DNA from: Xiphias gladius | Lineage: Eukaryota; Chordata; Actinopteri; Istiophoriformes; Xiphiidae | Direction of reading: 5' to 3' | NCBI RefSeq assembly: GCF_016859285.1 | Contig: NC_053413.1 | Coordinates: 17,503,501-17,567,500, forward strand | Length of the DNA: 64,000 nucleotides | Part shown: positions 51,001 to 63,167 of the stretch, one piece after another | Layout: every line of letters begins with the position of its first letter | Numbering within the stretch: the stretch's first letter is position 1 | Program-made: the position numbers and the translations under genes | The notes under the pieces: generated by a model | Database searches by the model: none | The model's input: the letters and a program-made list of their open reading frames with translations, nothing else | What the model was told of the DNA's origin: nothing

Positions 51001-54000
51001 ATTTAATCCACAGCATACCGGTTCCTTGGAAATTTTCTCATTTGTAAGTCTACTATGCTAAAAAGCACGGTTTTCTTTATGTAACATCTACTTATTCTCA
51101 TATCTCAGGCAACATTACCAAGAAGCTTCCCCGGAAGACAGTAGTTCCTGTCAGTGACACTGTCATCTTCTGTGTGGAGCTGGAGCATCCCTGCCCAGGT
51201 GGCTATTGGACCCGCAATGGGGAGAAGCTGAAGGAAGATTCCCGTATTTCCATCGCCTGCGTGCTAAGACAGTACACACTCACCATTAGAGATTGCCAGG
51301 CAGATGACTCAGGAGAAGTGGCCTTTGTGGCTGGAGACTGCAAGACTTCCACTCGATTCTCTGTCACTGGTGAGGATGACACCTGAGTCAAATGCTGTTT
51401 TAAAACAATTGTATTTTCGGACCTGCTTGCAAAACCCTATGCTTGAGGTTTAGGGTCAGCATTTAAGTTTTGAAAGTACAGATAACTACACTGAATATAA
51501 TCAATATTTCTTGGTGATTATCTATTTAATTGTCTTGCATTAATTTAAATGTTTGTTTTACTTAAACCCTACCTATCTAGCATGTTTACAGCTCACAGCA
51601 AAATGTAAAACATTGTTTTACACAAAATACTGTGAACACCTCATGGAAAAGACTTAACTCTGAAATTAATTTGTGATTGCAAACACTGCTACGAAGATTG
51701 ATTGTTTTATGTTGTTTGCCAAATTGCAATTAGGAATGAAAATCAGTACTTTGATATGTGACAAATCAAATATGGACAGTTACAATTGAAATTTTAGGTG
51801 TGATCATGTTTGAGTTCACTTTCAAATAAGTGGTCAAGAAGTGTCAAGAAATGTAGGATCTCTTCAGGATAAATACAGCACATACTTTTGTTTTGAAATA
51901 GATTAGTCTCTAGCCATGTTCCAACACAGGCTTTTTAACCTAACTATGTGACGTTGGGGTGTGTTGGATTTCTCTACCTTAAATTAAAAAGATAAAAATA
52001 AAAAAGGTTCAACTGGATGTGTTTAAAACCTCAGTCTGTGATGCCCAGTGTACTCCATTATATAGCACCAGTGAGCAGAGTCCCTATGACTTCATACAGC
52101 ATCACAATAATTAAACTGGTAAACAAAATATTATCATAACTGACAAGAATGATTGAGTAAAGCCCAGATTGTAAAAAAAATTATAATCTATAATATATAG
52201 TATTTTGATATACTGCAATCACTCAGTACTCATCCAGTCAGATTAACAGCCTGATCATAAATCTTTCTGCTGCAGCTGCAAGGAAGCATCCTCCTGATCC
52301 CCCAGTCGATGCTGTGGTGCAGAACAAGACTGACTCATCCATCACCATACAGTGGTCTCCTCCTGACAGTGATCGCCCTGTGCCCATCAAGAGTTACATT
52401 GTGGAGAGGAGGAAGATTGGCGCTCAGACATGGCAGAGGTGCAATGCTGGAGAAACCATTGTTTCAACACAGATCACCATCTGCAACTTCACTGAAGAAG
52501 CCAGCTACCAATTCCGTATCTCTGCTCTGAATGACTTTGGCCAGAGTCCCTACCTGGAGGTTCCTGGAAGCTTCTACCTTGGTAAGGCTGATGTCTCTGT
52601 GACATTTGTGACATTTGTCATTCTTGGCTATCTCCTGTTGTGGTATGCATTCAAGTGTTCTTTTCTCATTTCTGGTTTGCCTGTTGCATCCAGAACCTAC
52701 TGCAGAAATCAGGAAAGGCCTGATGAACAGCATTGCAATCTCTGGCGAGGAGTTCTCTGTCTCAGTAGAGCTGTCTGCTGTTTGTTCTGGCTTCTGGTCT
52801 CTAAATGGCCGCCTCCTGCGCAGTGGAGCTGACTACCTCATCACCAGGTCCAAGAACACACACACCCTGCTCATCCGTGTCGTGACCATGGAAATGAACG
52901 GAGCTGAAGTCAAGTTTGTGGGTGGAGGCTCACAAAGCAGTTGCATCCTGTCTGTGAAGGGTATGCCCTTGATCATAGCCAGTTAAACTATCAATAGGAA
53001 AAATGCACTAAATCATAATAATGTAGTGTAGTATATTTCCTTCTCTGTATTACAATTTAGATTTGTAGATTTAGACTTTTTCTTTGCCTTGTTTTTAAAT
53101 AAAGGCCAATACTTTACTGTTTTTTGTTTTTTTTTTTTTTGCGAGAAACAAACCAGTAATGCCTCCTTACCCGACAACTGTATGTTTAGCCCCTTCTGTC
53201 AGGTTCACTAAAAAGTCTGATCAGATGGAGGTTGTGACCTGCAGTGCCCAAGCCACTGCTCAGCTGACTGCTGAGGTGTCGGATTACGATACACAGGTTT
53301 GCAATGGAAACATTTTCATTTCAAGCTTTTAATTTTTGCTTTCATAGATTATATTAATATATCTTTAATTTAACAAATATGTAGGGATGGAAGACATACA
53401 AGTGCTATAATTTCTGTAATTGAGAATCATTCACTTAATGCCTACACTTAACAGCCTTTTTAATGGACTTTACAAATGGAAAAAGGATATCAGAAAGATA
53501 TTGTAATGAAGCTGCGACCCTCTTGTCCAAGAATTTGTTCATTGTGTATGAGGTTGGTAGAGTAAATTCATATGGAAAAGAGTCTAATCAGCATGTCACA
53601 TTTACCCATTAACATAAACTTTATGTTACTGTTGCTTAAAATAGTCTCAGTTTTGTACTGAGTACTTGTCAACACAAAAACTCCCACTTGTTAATGCTAA
53701 AGTAGCAGTAGTTCTACTTGAAGAACTATTGAAGTAGGTTTTTTACTTTATAATGTCTACAGCAATTTGTTCTGTATTTTTTTCTTCAGGTGGTTTGGAT
53801 GAAGAATGGGCGGGAGGTCAAAATGGGCAAGAAGTATGAATATGTCATCATCGACCGCAAGAGGATCCTGATGATACACAATGTTACAGAGGAAGATGTG
53901 GGCATCTACGAGTGCGTTTTAGCTGATGACAGGATGTCCCTGAGACTCACTCTTAAAGGTACACCTATCGAAATCATTGGCACAAGTACGGTTTCCAGTT

Positions 54001-57000
54001 TTACTCCATCACAGAGAAAAATAGACAGTCTATCTGCTATTGATTGTTTGAAAATGTGCTGAAGTTATTGATCTGTGAAGCAAATGTTTTGCCAAATGGT
54101 AAGTATTAAATATGTCCTGCGTGTCACAGAAATGATTTCATAATAGGAACTGGGGTCAGTGTGTGCAACAGGTACTGCCTCAAGCCCGCATGCAGACAGA
54201 TTGCCTCAGATATACTGTGATATACTGGAATGTGATCTGCTCTGATGGCTACTCGCATATTCTTATCAGCCATCAAACAGAGGAAAGCTATTTGTCATCA
54301 TGTAGTCAACTCCAGTGTGGCCCTGCTCTGCCAACTCTTCCTAAACATGAGCTCGTCTGATAACAAACCTAAAAATGTACATTTTCAAAGAGATTTTGAT
54401 TAATGCCACAAAGATTTTACGTGCATTACTCTCTAATTAGGGAACACAGATATTTTTTCATATGAGAGCAAAAAAATTAATTGACAGATATTTATTTATT
54501 AAAAACACATGACTTAAATTCCATCTCTTTTCCTCTAAGATGAACCTGCCAGGTTTCTGAACAAGGCCAGAGGTCCCATGGGACTGTCATCGTCCCTTAA
54601 AGGAGATATTGAGCTGAGCTGTGAGGTATCTCCTGCTAGCGCGGTTGTTGTATGGAGAAAAGATCAGGTGGAGATCACTGAGGACCAAAGAACTACCATC
54701 ATCTCTAAAGGGACTCAAAGGAAACTCATCATCAAAAATGCCAAGAAAAGTGACGAAGGACATTACTCCTGTGAGACAGCAGCAGATAAAGTCACATTCC
54801 AGGTCAAGATAAAAGGTAAGACTGTGATGCTTTTGTTTTACTATTCAACATTTGACCTCACATCACAGATATAAATTTCTTTACCTTATTTTCTTCTCAG
54901 AAACTCAAGCCTTAGCTGCCTTCTCCAACAAGGAGTCAGTCCAGAGGGAGGTGAAAGCCACTCTCTCTCAGAAAGCTACTCTTAGTTGCAATGTGTCTGA
55001 TAGTAAGACAGAAGTGAAATGGTATAAAGATGGCAAGCTGTTGGTATCCAATAGGACCATATACTCAGAAGCAAAGGGCAATACTCGTCAGCTGGTGATT
55101 GAAAAGGTGGAGAAGAGCGATGCTGGAGAATATACCTGTGAAGCTGGAGGGGATAAGCTGGTCTTCAAGATATCTGTGTCAGGTAGGACTACCAATTGAT
55201 AAATTGATATAGAGAATTTAAAAAATATTTTCAGTTTGTATTGTCACTTTTTGATTTGGAATGTCCCAAACAAGAGTTGATGAGGTTTGCCTGGGAGAGT
55301 AAACAATATTTTTTTAGTATTTAGAATCATCGTATGTTCACATACTAATGAGGATTGCCTGAAGATTGTGTCAGTTATGTATCTCTAATACATTTCAGTC
55401 ATTGGCAGTCCTAAACAGTACTCATAATAACACTGTATCTCTCATTGATGTTAACCTCAGGCGCCAAGTCAGCTTTCTTCAACAAGGAGTCAGTCCAGAA
55501 GGAGGTGAAAGCCACTCTCTCCCAGAAAGCTACTCTGAGCTGTGAGGTAGCTGATATCAAGACAGAGGTGAAATGGTACAAGGATGGCAAACTGCTGACC
55601 TCCAGCAAGACAGTCCATGCAGATTCAAAGGGCAAGAGTCGCCAGCTGGTGATAGACAGTGTGGACAAGAAGGATGCTGGAGAGTACATCTGTGAGGCTG
55701 GGACTGAGAAGTTGGCCTTTAAGATACATGTGGAAGGTGAGGTGAATGTATTAAATTTAATAACTACCAAATCAAGATTATTAAATTATAAGTTGTCATA
55801 GGTAGAATCATTGGGAGACACTTAAAACTCAAATACACAGTTTAGTTTAAATTTTGGTTTTGTTAATTGTCTAATTAAATTGTAATTGTTCTGTAATGCG
55901 TACACAGTATGAAAATAGTAACAGTTCTAACTGGTATGACAGGCAAAAAAACAATATCTAGAAATATAGAATATTTTAAAGCTTGTCGCTAATACTGATT
56001 GCACATAGGGCTGCACGATTAATCATTTTTCAATCGATCACTTTATATAATCTCTGTGGATGTTTTCCCAGTTAAATTTGTTGTTAAAATGTGTTAAAAT
56101 GAAGGTGTTACAATGCCTTAACAGTTTCCATTATTACCTTTTCAGAGATTCAATCCAAGTCAGCTTTCTCCAACAAGGAGTCAGTCCAGAAGGAGGTGAA
56201 AGCCACTCTCTCTCAGAAGGCCATTTTAAGCTGTGAGGTAGCTGACACCAAGACAGAGGTGAGATGGTACAAGGATGGCAAACTGCTGACCTCCAGCAAG
56301 ACAGTCTATGCCGAGTCAAAGGGCAAAAGTCGCCAGCTGGTGATAGACAGCGTGGACAAGAAGGATGCTGGAGAGTACATCTGTGAGGCTGGGACTGAGA
56401 AGTTGGCTTTTAAGATGCAGGTGGCAGGTAAGGGAAGGCGATTTTCAAAATAATTATAACATTACTTCTAGCATCTAGCATACTACTAGCATCTTATATT
56501 TTCATTGTGTGACTCTTTCATCAGTAACCCAGTCAGCCTTCGACAACAAGGAGTCAATTCAGAATGACGTGAAAGCCACTCTCTCCAGGAAAGCCATTTT
56601 AAGCTGTGAGGTTTCTGATTTGAAGACAGAGGTGAAATGGTACAAGGATGGCAAACTGCTGACCTCCAGCAAGACAGTCCATGCAGAGTCAAAGGAAAAA
56701 ATTCGCCAGCTGGTGATAGACAGTGTGGAGAAAAAGGATGCTGGAGAGTACATCTGTGAGGCTGGGACTGAGAAGTTGGTCTTCAAACTCCAGGTGGCAG
56801 GTAGGGGCAAGAACGGAACTGGCTTATAGTTTTTCTCTTGACTGATGTACTCAACCAGTATTGCAGATGTTAAAATATCAGTGGACATGGAAAACGTTTC
56901 GTCATCCACATTCATGGTCTCCTCCACAGACACACAGGTCCAGTCTGCATTTTCTAAAAAGGAGTCAGTCCAGAAGGAGGTGAAAGCCACTCTCTCCCAG

Positions 57001-60000
57001 AAAGCTACTCTGAGCTGTGAGGTAGCTGATATCAAGACAGAGGTGAAATGGTACAAGGATGGCAAGCTGCTGATCTCCAGCAAGACAGTCCATGCAGATT
57101 CAAAGGGCAAGAGTCGCCAGCTGGTGATAGACAGTGTGGACAAGAAGGATGCTGGAGAGTACATCTGTGAGGCTGGGCCTGAGAAGTTGGCCTTTAAGAT
57201 ACATGTGGAAGGTAAGGTGATTGTATTAAATTTAATTACTACCAAATCAAGATTATTAAATTAGAAGTTGTCATTGGTAGAGTCATTGGTAGACACTTAA
57301 AACTCAAATACACATTTTAGTTTAAACTTTGTTTTTGTTAATTGTGTGTTTCAATTGTAATTGTTCTGTAATGCGTACACAATATGAAAATAGTAACAGT
57401 TCTAACTGGTATGACAGGCAAAAAAGCAATATCTAGAAATATAGAAATGTCAAAGCTTGTCACTTATATTGTACATAGGGCTGCACGATTAATCATTTTT
57501 TAATCGTGATCTTTTTACACCCCTCTTCAATCTCATTTTTACATGACAACAATTCTGCCATTTTGACATTAGCAGCGAGATCTGCTGCCAAAAACCAAGC
57601 GCTCCCTCTTCTCATTAAGCCATTACAACAAATGACAGAACTGTGTTTCACCAAGGTGTGATCTGTACACAGGACATCAGGGAAGATTTAAAAACAAATC
57701 TAATGGATGTGTCATGGTGAAATAAAAATTAAAATGAGTAAAATAGATTATGATATGCTGCTGCTGTGTGCAACTTCCAAACAGTTTGTTACTCAAGTTT
57801 TACTGTCGGCATATTGTTGGTTGCACCACAATATGTTTAGTCTGGGGGAGGAATAAATAAACATCCTCTGTTCCTGTTTGAAGCCTCAAAAGGTTGATTC
57901 ATTAGACAGTTGGCTACCATAAAAGTATTATGATTGACATTTATAATGTCCTTGGTCTGCACTGTCATTTTAGATAATACAGCACAGTATATAATGTTTT
58001 GTTTACATTTGTCATTTACATTGTGAGACGTGGGTACCCTGGCTGTTCAAAGTTGATATAAGTCTCAGATTTCAGTAATGATCATATTGTTTTTCCATCT
58101 CCCTAAAGAAAATATGTAATTCAATTATAGTATTAAAGAGAGGATATGTTGCTTAAGAATCAATCTCAATTCTGATTTAACAAAAATCATGATTCACATT
58201 TTAACTTTTATCTTGCACTCCTAATTGCAGAATACACATATCGCACAATAAAGCTTTTCAAGTATGAAACAAATATTTTACTTTCAAATGGTGACCAAGT
58301 CTTATGCTAACTTGTTTTTCATAGAGTTAAGAAAAAAACATTTATTGTGGGAAACTGGTGGATTTTAGTTGTCTATTTATGTTGTGGTCTTCTTTTTTTG
58401 GTTGCATTATTGGTTGCTTCAGTTATGAGATATTTAACATGCTTTGCTCAAATGTCTAAAGTCCAGTATTGACTTAGATTCTTACGTCTTGAAAATGGTC
58501 ATAATATTTTGGGTTTTGTTGCTTATATGAGGCTGCTCTGGTATCTTGTGAATCTACTTTTTGTCAGGTCCTGTGTTGTAATTTGGTCTTTCAGTCAGAA
58601 AGAATTGTTGTTGATGTCTCAATTGTGCCTCTTTGTGGCTACCTTCAGATAACTAATCTGCTTTCACTTTATGAGTGCAAACTGCTACACAGTTGTATCA
58701 CTCTATATGCTTTGATAGAGTTCGTGGCCCTGTGTTCTGCATCTGTAAAGTTTGCTTGCAGTGTTTGGTGATTGTATTCCCACCATACTCCTTTACAGTT
58801 ACATGTACAGAAATCTGGGCTAAATCTGCTTTCCTCAACAAAGAGTCTGTCCAGAAGGAAGGGAAAGCCGCGCTCTCCCATAAAGTCACTCTGATTTGTG
58901 AGGTAATTGATAACAAGATAGAGGTGAAATGGTACAAAGATGGCAAGCTGCTGAGTCCCAGCAGAGCAGTTCACTTGGAATCAAAGGGCAGGATTCGTCA
59001 ACTGGGGATGGACAGCGTAGAGAAGAAAGATTTGGGCGAGTATACCTGTGAAGTCGGAACAGAAAAATTGGCATTTAAAGTACAGGTGACAGGTATGAGG
59101 ACATTTAAGGGCATGGTGTATGTCAGAGGGGTATGTCTTGTGCAAAACTTGTATGCCTGTTGGCCTGTTTGAGGATTTCAGTTGAAACAGAACAAGGTTG
59201 AAAAACAGCTGCAGTGATGGATTTGAATTTTTCGTGTTTGGTTAAATTGTTATGTGTTACTGTTATCACACACATTTGTGCATATTGTTATTCTATTTTT
59301 ATGTAGCTGCACAGTACTATTTGCTGGTCTCAGCTATAGTGCATATTTGTCCACTTGATTTAATCTCTGTGTATGTTTTCCCGGTTACGTTTGTTTTTAA
59401 AATGTGTTAAAATGAAGGTTACAAAGCCAGAACATTTTCCATTATTAACTTTTCAGAGATTAAACCCATGTCAGCTTTCTTCAACAAGGAGTCAGTCCAG
59501 AAGGAGGTGAAAGCCACTCTCTCCCAGAAAGCTACTCTGAGCTGTGAGGTAGCTGATATCAAGACAGAGGTGAAATGGTACAAGGATGGCAAGCTGCTGA
59601 CCTCCAGCAAGACAGTCTATGCCGAGTCAAAGGGCAAGAGTCGCCAGCTGGTGATAGACAGCGTGGACAAGAAGGATGCTGGAGAGTACATCTGTGAGGC
59701 TGGGCCTGAGAAGTTGGCCTTTAAGATACACGTGGCAGGTAGGAGGATTAAGGTGTTGGTAGTATTTCCTAGAGTATGCAAATGTGAATTTAATTCTTCT
59801 TATTTGTTATGTAGCACTTTGTGTCATTTTTTCTATTGTGTTCTCCTGTTTGCATTTAATCATTAGGACTGTTCATTGCGGCTGAATGGTTTTGCCTGTG
59901 TCCATCTATTTTTGGTCGACTGATAGGTTTCATTTGTTTAAATCACATTTTTTTATTTACTCTGCAGAAGCTCCAGCTGGCTTCTCTAACAAGGGGTCGG

Positions 60001-63000
60001 TCCAGAAGGAGGTGAAAGCCCTTATCTCCCAGAAAGCCACTTTGAGCTGTGAGGTTTCTGATTCCAAGACAGAGGTGAAATGGTACAAGGATGGCAAGCT
60101 GCTGACCTCCAGCAAAGCAGTTCACATGGAGTCAAAGGGCAAGGGTCGTGAGCTGGTGATTGAAAAAATGGAGAAAAAAGATGCTGGAGAATACACATGT
60201 GAGGCTGGAACGGAGAAGCTAGTATTTAAGCTGCAGATGACAGGTAAAATATATTTTTAATATAATTAATTTTGCCACTAGATTCATAAGAAAGCTACTG
60301 AAAAGAAGTTCTTATTACTCTGTAGATGCAGTTGTCAAGTTCCAGAAGAAGCCTGTCAAGGACACATGTATTGTTCAAGCAAGTGAAAACATTGTTTTGA
60401 CCACTGAGCTGACCACAGAGAGTGGTGGTGTGAAGTGGTTTAGAGATGGTGTGGAGGTCAAGGAGGGCGGCAAGTATGAAATTAAAAAAGACGGCTGTTC
60501 TCGTACACTGATAGTAAAATCCACCGAAGCCAAAGACAGTGGTACATACTCCTGTCAAACTGCTAATGACAAACTGGAGTTCAAAGTTCAGGTCAAAGGT
60601 AGGTCATAGAAAATTTTACAACCCTCTGATAATTGCTATATAGATCCCTGCAGTTGCCAGATCATATTTTAATATCTGACTCCCCTGTTTTCATTTCATA
60701 TTTAGCTTTGAAGTTTGTTGTCCCCTTGAAATCTGCTGATGTGGAGTTGGGGGGTACACTTACTCTGATGTGTGAACTAAATCAAGCTTCAGGGGATGTT
60801 GTCTGGCAACGTGATGGTCGGGAGATTAAACCTGGAGGCAGGTACTGTATCAGGACAGATGGTTCTAAGCGGGTTCTCACTGTGACTGGCATGACTAAGG
60901 AAGATGAAGGAGAATACAGTTGTGAATGTCGAAATGACAAGACCTCTGCTAAAGTCTCCTCAAAAGGTAATTCACCATTTAAGTAAAATCACAATCCATT
61001 GCCATCTCAAAAATTCAGTTTCATGGTTGAAATTCGATGTCAATCATTCCTTTCAGCACCCAGACTAGTGAGGCTTACCTCCAAACTCAACAATGTGGCT
61101 GCAATGGAAGGAAAACAAGCCATTTTCAAGTGCGCTGTCACCCCAGCGGACGTCAACGTTAAATGGTTCCACAACAATATACCCATCACTCCTGGGCCTA
61201 AGTATAAGATTGACCATGGTGGGAACAGTCACTCACTCACGATCACCTCTGTCACCCAGAAAGATGCCGGCGAGATAAGCGTTGATGCAGAAGGCAAAAC
61301 CTGCACAGCTACCTTACAAGTGCAACGTAAGAATGTGCATTTATTGTTAAAACATCTATTTTAAGTATGTTAAGTAAATCAATTTTGTCACAAACTTAAC
61401 ATTTCTGTGCATCCAAATTAGATGAGCCTGTGACATTTAAGAAAAAGCTAGAAAACCTGACAGTGGAGGAGCAGAGTAAAGTGAAGCTGGAGGTGGAGCT
61501 CAGTACGGTGTCAGATGAAGTCAGATGGATGAAGAACAGCATAGTGCTGCAGCCTGCAGGAAACCTGGAGATTCAGGTAGACGGAGCCAAGCAGGTCCTG
61601 GTCTTCAAGAGTGTGACTTATGCTGACCGTGGCATATACTCCTGTGAAACTCTGGACGACAAGACCCAGGCCAAACTCAGTGTGGAGAGTAAGACTTACC
61701 CACATTCAAATTTGTTTTAAGATACAATGTAGAGTATTTAACATACCTTAACCTTAAAAAAAAAAAAAAGCGATGTTTGTTTGGATATAAATGTTGAGTT
61801 ACAAGGTAGGAAACCTTGGCTCCATGTTTACACTCCCAACATTTCCTCCTCCCTTCAGAGAAGAAGATCCAGGTAATAAAGGGTCTAACAGAAACCAAGG
61901 CACATGAGACAGAGACAGTAACATTTGAGGTAGAACTCAACCAGGCTGATGTTGAAGGCTCCTGGACCAGGGACGGGGCCAGGTTAAAGTCAGGGGCGAA
62001 CTGCCGTATCACAGCTCTGGCAAAGAAGCACGCCGTTACGTTGTCCAATCTCAAAAGGGAGGATGCAGGAACTATTGCCTTCCAAGCAGAAGGTATTCAT
62101 ACTTCTGGGAAACTGATTGTCACAGGTAAGGGCTACCCCCTGTTAGTCTGTCTGGGCCTCTGTCAGTAGGGTCTTGGCTGACCACTCTCCATTTGTTATT
62201 ATAGTACCAATTACACCCCAAGAGTCACTTCATGCCAGAGTCCACATAGTCTAAATAGTCACTTTTGCCCAATTTTTGTTGATTTTACAGAACCACCTGC
62301 TATGATCTCCAAACCCATTATGGACATCAGTGTTCCTGAGAAAGAGAAGGTTACTTTTGAATGTGAAGTGTCCAGAACAAATGCAGATGTTAAATGGTTT
62401 AGGGTGAGAAATTACTCTTCAAATTGCTGTCTGCAGAGTAAAATGACACTGAAAAACTGTACGGAACATGTGTAACCTTTTGAAAAAATGATTAATCTTC
62501 AGGGTGATGTGGAACTGAAACCAGGGAAAAACTTTGGCATCCATTCCTTGGGCCGAAAGCGCACTTTGCTCATCAGCAAATGCACCCCTGAAGATACAGG
62601 CACTTACATGTGTCGCACTACTGACGATAACACCTCTGCGAGGCTCACCGTTCATGGTAAACATTACTCCTGTCACGAAGCACACAAATCAGTCGGGTAC
62701 TATCATTTAGGGTAAAGTATAATGATTTCCATTACATAAAAACATCTCAAAACATTTATCTGCAGCCAGAGACATCAAGATAATCAAGAAACTGGAGGAT
62801 GTGGAGGTGATGGAGAAGGAGAGTGCTGCATTCGTCTGTGAAATCTCACACGATGAAGTGGACTCTCAGTGGTACAAAGGAAGTACTAAACTCAAAGTCG
62901 GTGACAATATCAAGATGAGACAAGAGGGTAAGGTCTCTAGCAATTAGAAAAAAAATAATTTATTTACCAGTGCATTGATCCAATGTTATAGAATTTACCT

Positions 63001-63167
63001 GAACAATGATTATGACCAATAATGACAAGTGTTACTGCAAGGTTTTTTTTGTCTTATTCCAGGCCGAACCTATGTACTGCTGTTTAAGTCTGTTTCCCCA
63101 GAAGATATAGGTGAGATTAAATTTACAGCTGAGAAGGCCTCTTCAACTGCCAAACTTAAAGTGAAAG
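46935..63167 (+). CDS. obscn: Obscurin, 5' portion (continues past the window)
   Basis: Giant sarcomeric M-band protein that links myofibrils (titin, myomesin) to the sarcoplasmic reticulum. Exons: 46935-48021, 50599-50868, 51109-51369, 52276-52581, 52694-52960, 53190-53296, 53790-53958, 54540-54815, 54901-55182, 55461-55736, 56146-56427, 56525-56800, 56930-57211, 58799-59092, 59457-59738, 59968-60243, 60326-60598, 60706-60966, 61057-61326, 61422-61688, 61859-62125, 62291-62403, 62503-62656, 62766-62927, 63063-63167. These give 6,865 nt, about 2,288 codons. The start MDPNLFGGAPRFLTRPKAF matches human obscurin (GAPRFLTRPKAF), not OBSL1 or SPEG. The order is Ig1-3, Ig4, Ig5, FnIII, Ig6 onward, as in human. 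Nearly every intron is phase 1, so Ig exons can be gained or lost without frameshift. The remaining Ig array and the signalling and kinase domains should lie to the right. Confidence 0.96.
48022..50598 (+). other. obscn: Obscurin intron after the first coding exon
   Basis: A 2.6-kb GT-AG intron (donor GTAAGC, acceptor TGTGTCAG). AT-rich, with no recognised exon or transposon. In mammals early introns of muscle genes can carry enhancers, but nothing specific is seen here. Confidence 0.7.
50599..52960 (+). CDS. obscn: Obscurin Ig4, Ig5, FnIII-1 and Ig6 exons
   Basis: Exons 50599-50868 (Ig4, both core cysteines: LMCEV and VYICEM), 51109-51369 (Ig5, FCVEL, but the second cysteine position reads VAFVAGD), 52276-52581 (FnIII: PPDPPVDAVV, ITIQWSPP, SYQFRISALNDFGQS) and 52694-52960 (Ig6, SVSVELS and VKFVGGG, lacking both cysteines). 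The order Ig-Ig-FnIII-Ig and the missing cysteines fit human obscurin. The intron 51370-52275 shows nothing else. Confidence 0.93.
53190..54815 (+). CDS. obscn: Obscurin Ig7 (two exons) and Ig8
   Basis: Ig7 is split by an intron in mid-domain: 53190-53296 ends at EVSDYDTQ and 53790-53958 begins VVWMKNG and contains the VGIYECVLADD F-strand. Ig8 is exon 54540-54815 with both cysteines (ELSCEV, HYSCET). The 581-nt intron between them holds nothing recognised. Confidence 0.92.
56006..56040 (+). mobile_element. Truncated copy of the hAT-like element
   Basis: Begins TAGGGCTGCACGATTAATCA after ATTGCACA, like the full copy at 57476, but stops within about 35 bp and joins intron sequence that in the other copy lies 1.84 kb further on. 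It is a remnant left by a deletion inside a duplicated block. Confidence 0.75.
57212..58798 (+). other. obscn: Obscurin intron carrying the hAT-like element
   Basis: The longest intron within the Ig array. Its first 264 bp duplicate the intron 55737-56005. The hAT-like element then occupies 57476-58223. The remaining 575 bp up to the exon at 58799 show no further feature. Confidence 0.8.
57476..58223. mobile_element. Non-autonomous hAT-like DNA transposon
   Basis: A 748-bp element starts TAGGGCTGCACGATTAAT and ends TTTTATCTTGCACTCCTA; the ends are imperfect inverted repeats (about 13 of 18 positions). It is flanked by likely 8-bp target duplications, ATTGTACA on the left and ATTGCAGA on the right (left flank of the truncated sister copy: ATTGCACA). 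Eight-bp duplications and the TAGGG...TGCA ends fit the hAT superfamily. No transposase frame is present. It lies in the obscurin intron between exons 57211 and 58799. Confidence 0.72.
60326..63167 (+). CDS. obscn: Obscurin Ig17 to Ig23 exons
   Basis: Seven more Ig domains, clearly more diverged from each other than the preceding array: 60326-60598 and 60706-60966 (both cysteines present), 61057-61326 (FKCAV, second cysteine replaced in GEISVDAEGK), 61422-61688 (KLEVEL, then IYSCET), 61859-62125 (no core cysteines: FEVELNQ, IAFQAEG), 62291-62403 plus 62503-62656 (split domain, FECEV and YMCRT) and 62766-62927 plus 63063-63167 (split domain, FVCEI, then IKFTAEK). Splitting inside the domain at different codons shows intron gain or ancient insertion in some units. 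Confidence 0.92.

Larger units (their letters stand above)
54901..60243 (+). repeat. obscn: Tandem array of eight closely related obscurin Ig exons
   Basis: Exons at 54901, 55461, 56146, 56525, 56930, 58799, 59457 and 59968 (276-294 nt each, all phase 1-1) share the frame NKESVQKEVKATLSQKATLS, then TEVKWYKDGKLL and DAGEYxCEAG. Exons at 55461, 56930 and 59457 are almost identical over long stretches. The exon at 58799 is the most diverged (ALSHKVTLICEVIDNKIEVK). Flanking introns are also duplicated: 55737-56005 resembles 57212-57475, and 56041-56145 resembles 59354-59456. This is recent local duplication of the array corresponding to the repeated mid-N-terminal Ig region of mammalian obscurin. 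Confidence 0.95.

Noticed and set aside
56559-57245. 228-codon minus-strand open frame
   Set aside because: It is the antisense of two obscurin Ig exons and the short intron between them; similar antisense frames recur behind each copy of the exon.
54901-60243. Regularly spaced repeats as a CRISPR-like array
   Set aside because: The repeats are 280-nt protein-coding exons with splice sites in a vertebrate gene.
46935-63167. Identification as OBSL1 or SPEG
   Set aside because: The N-terminal GAPRFLTRPKAF, the Ig3 start TRTCTVTEGKHAKLSC and the FnIII position match obscurin; OBSL1 and SPEG begin differently.
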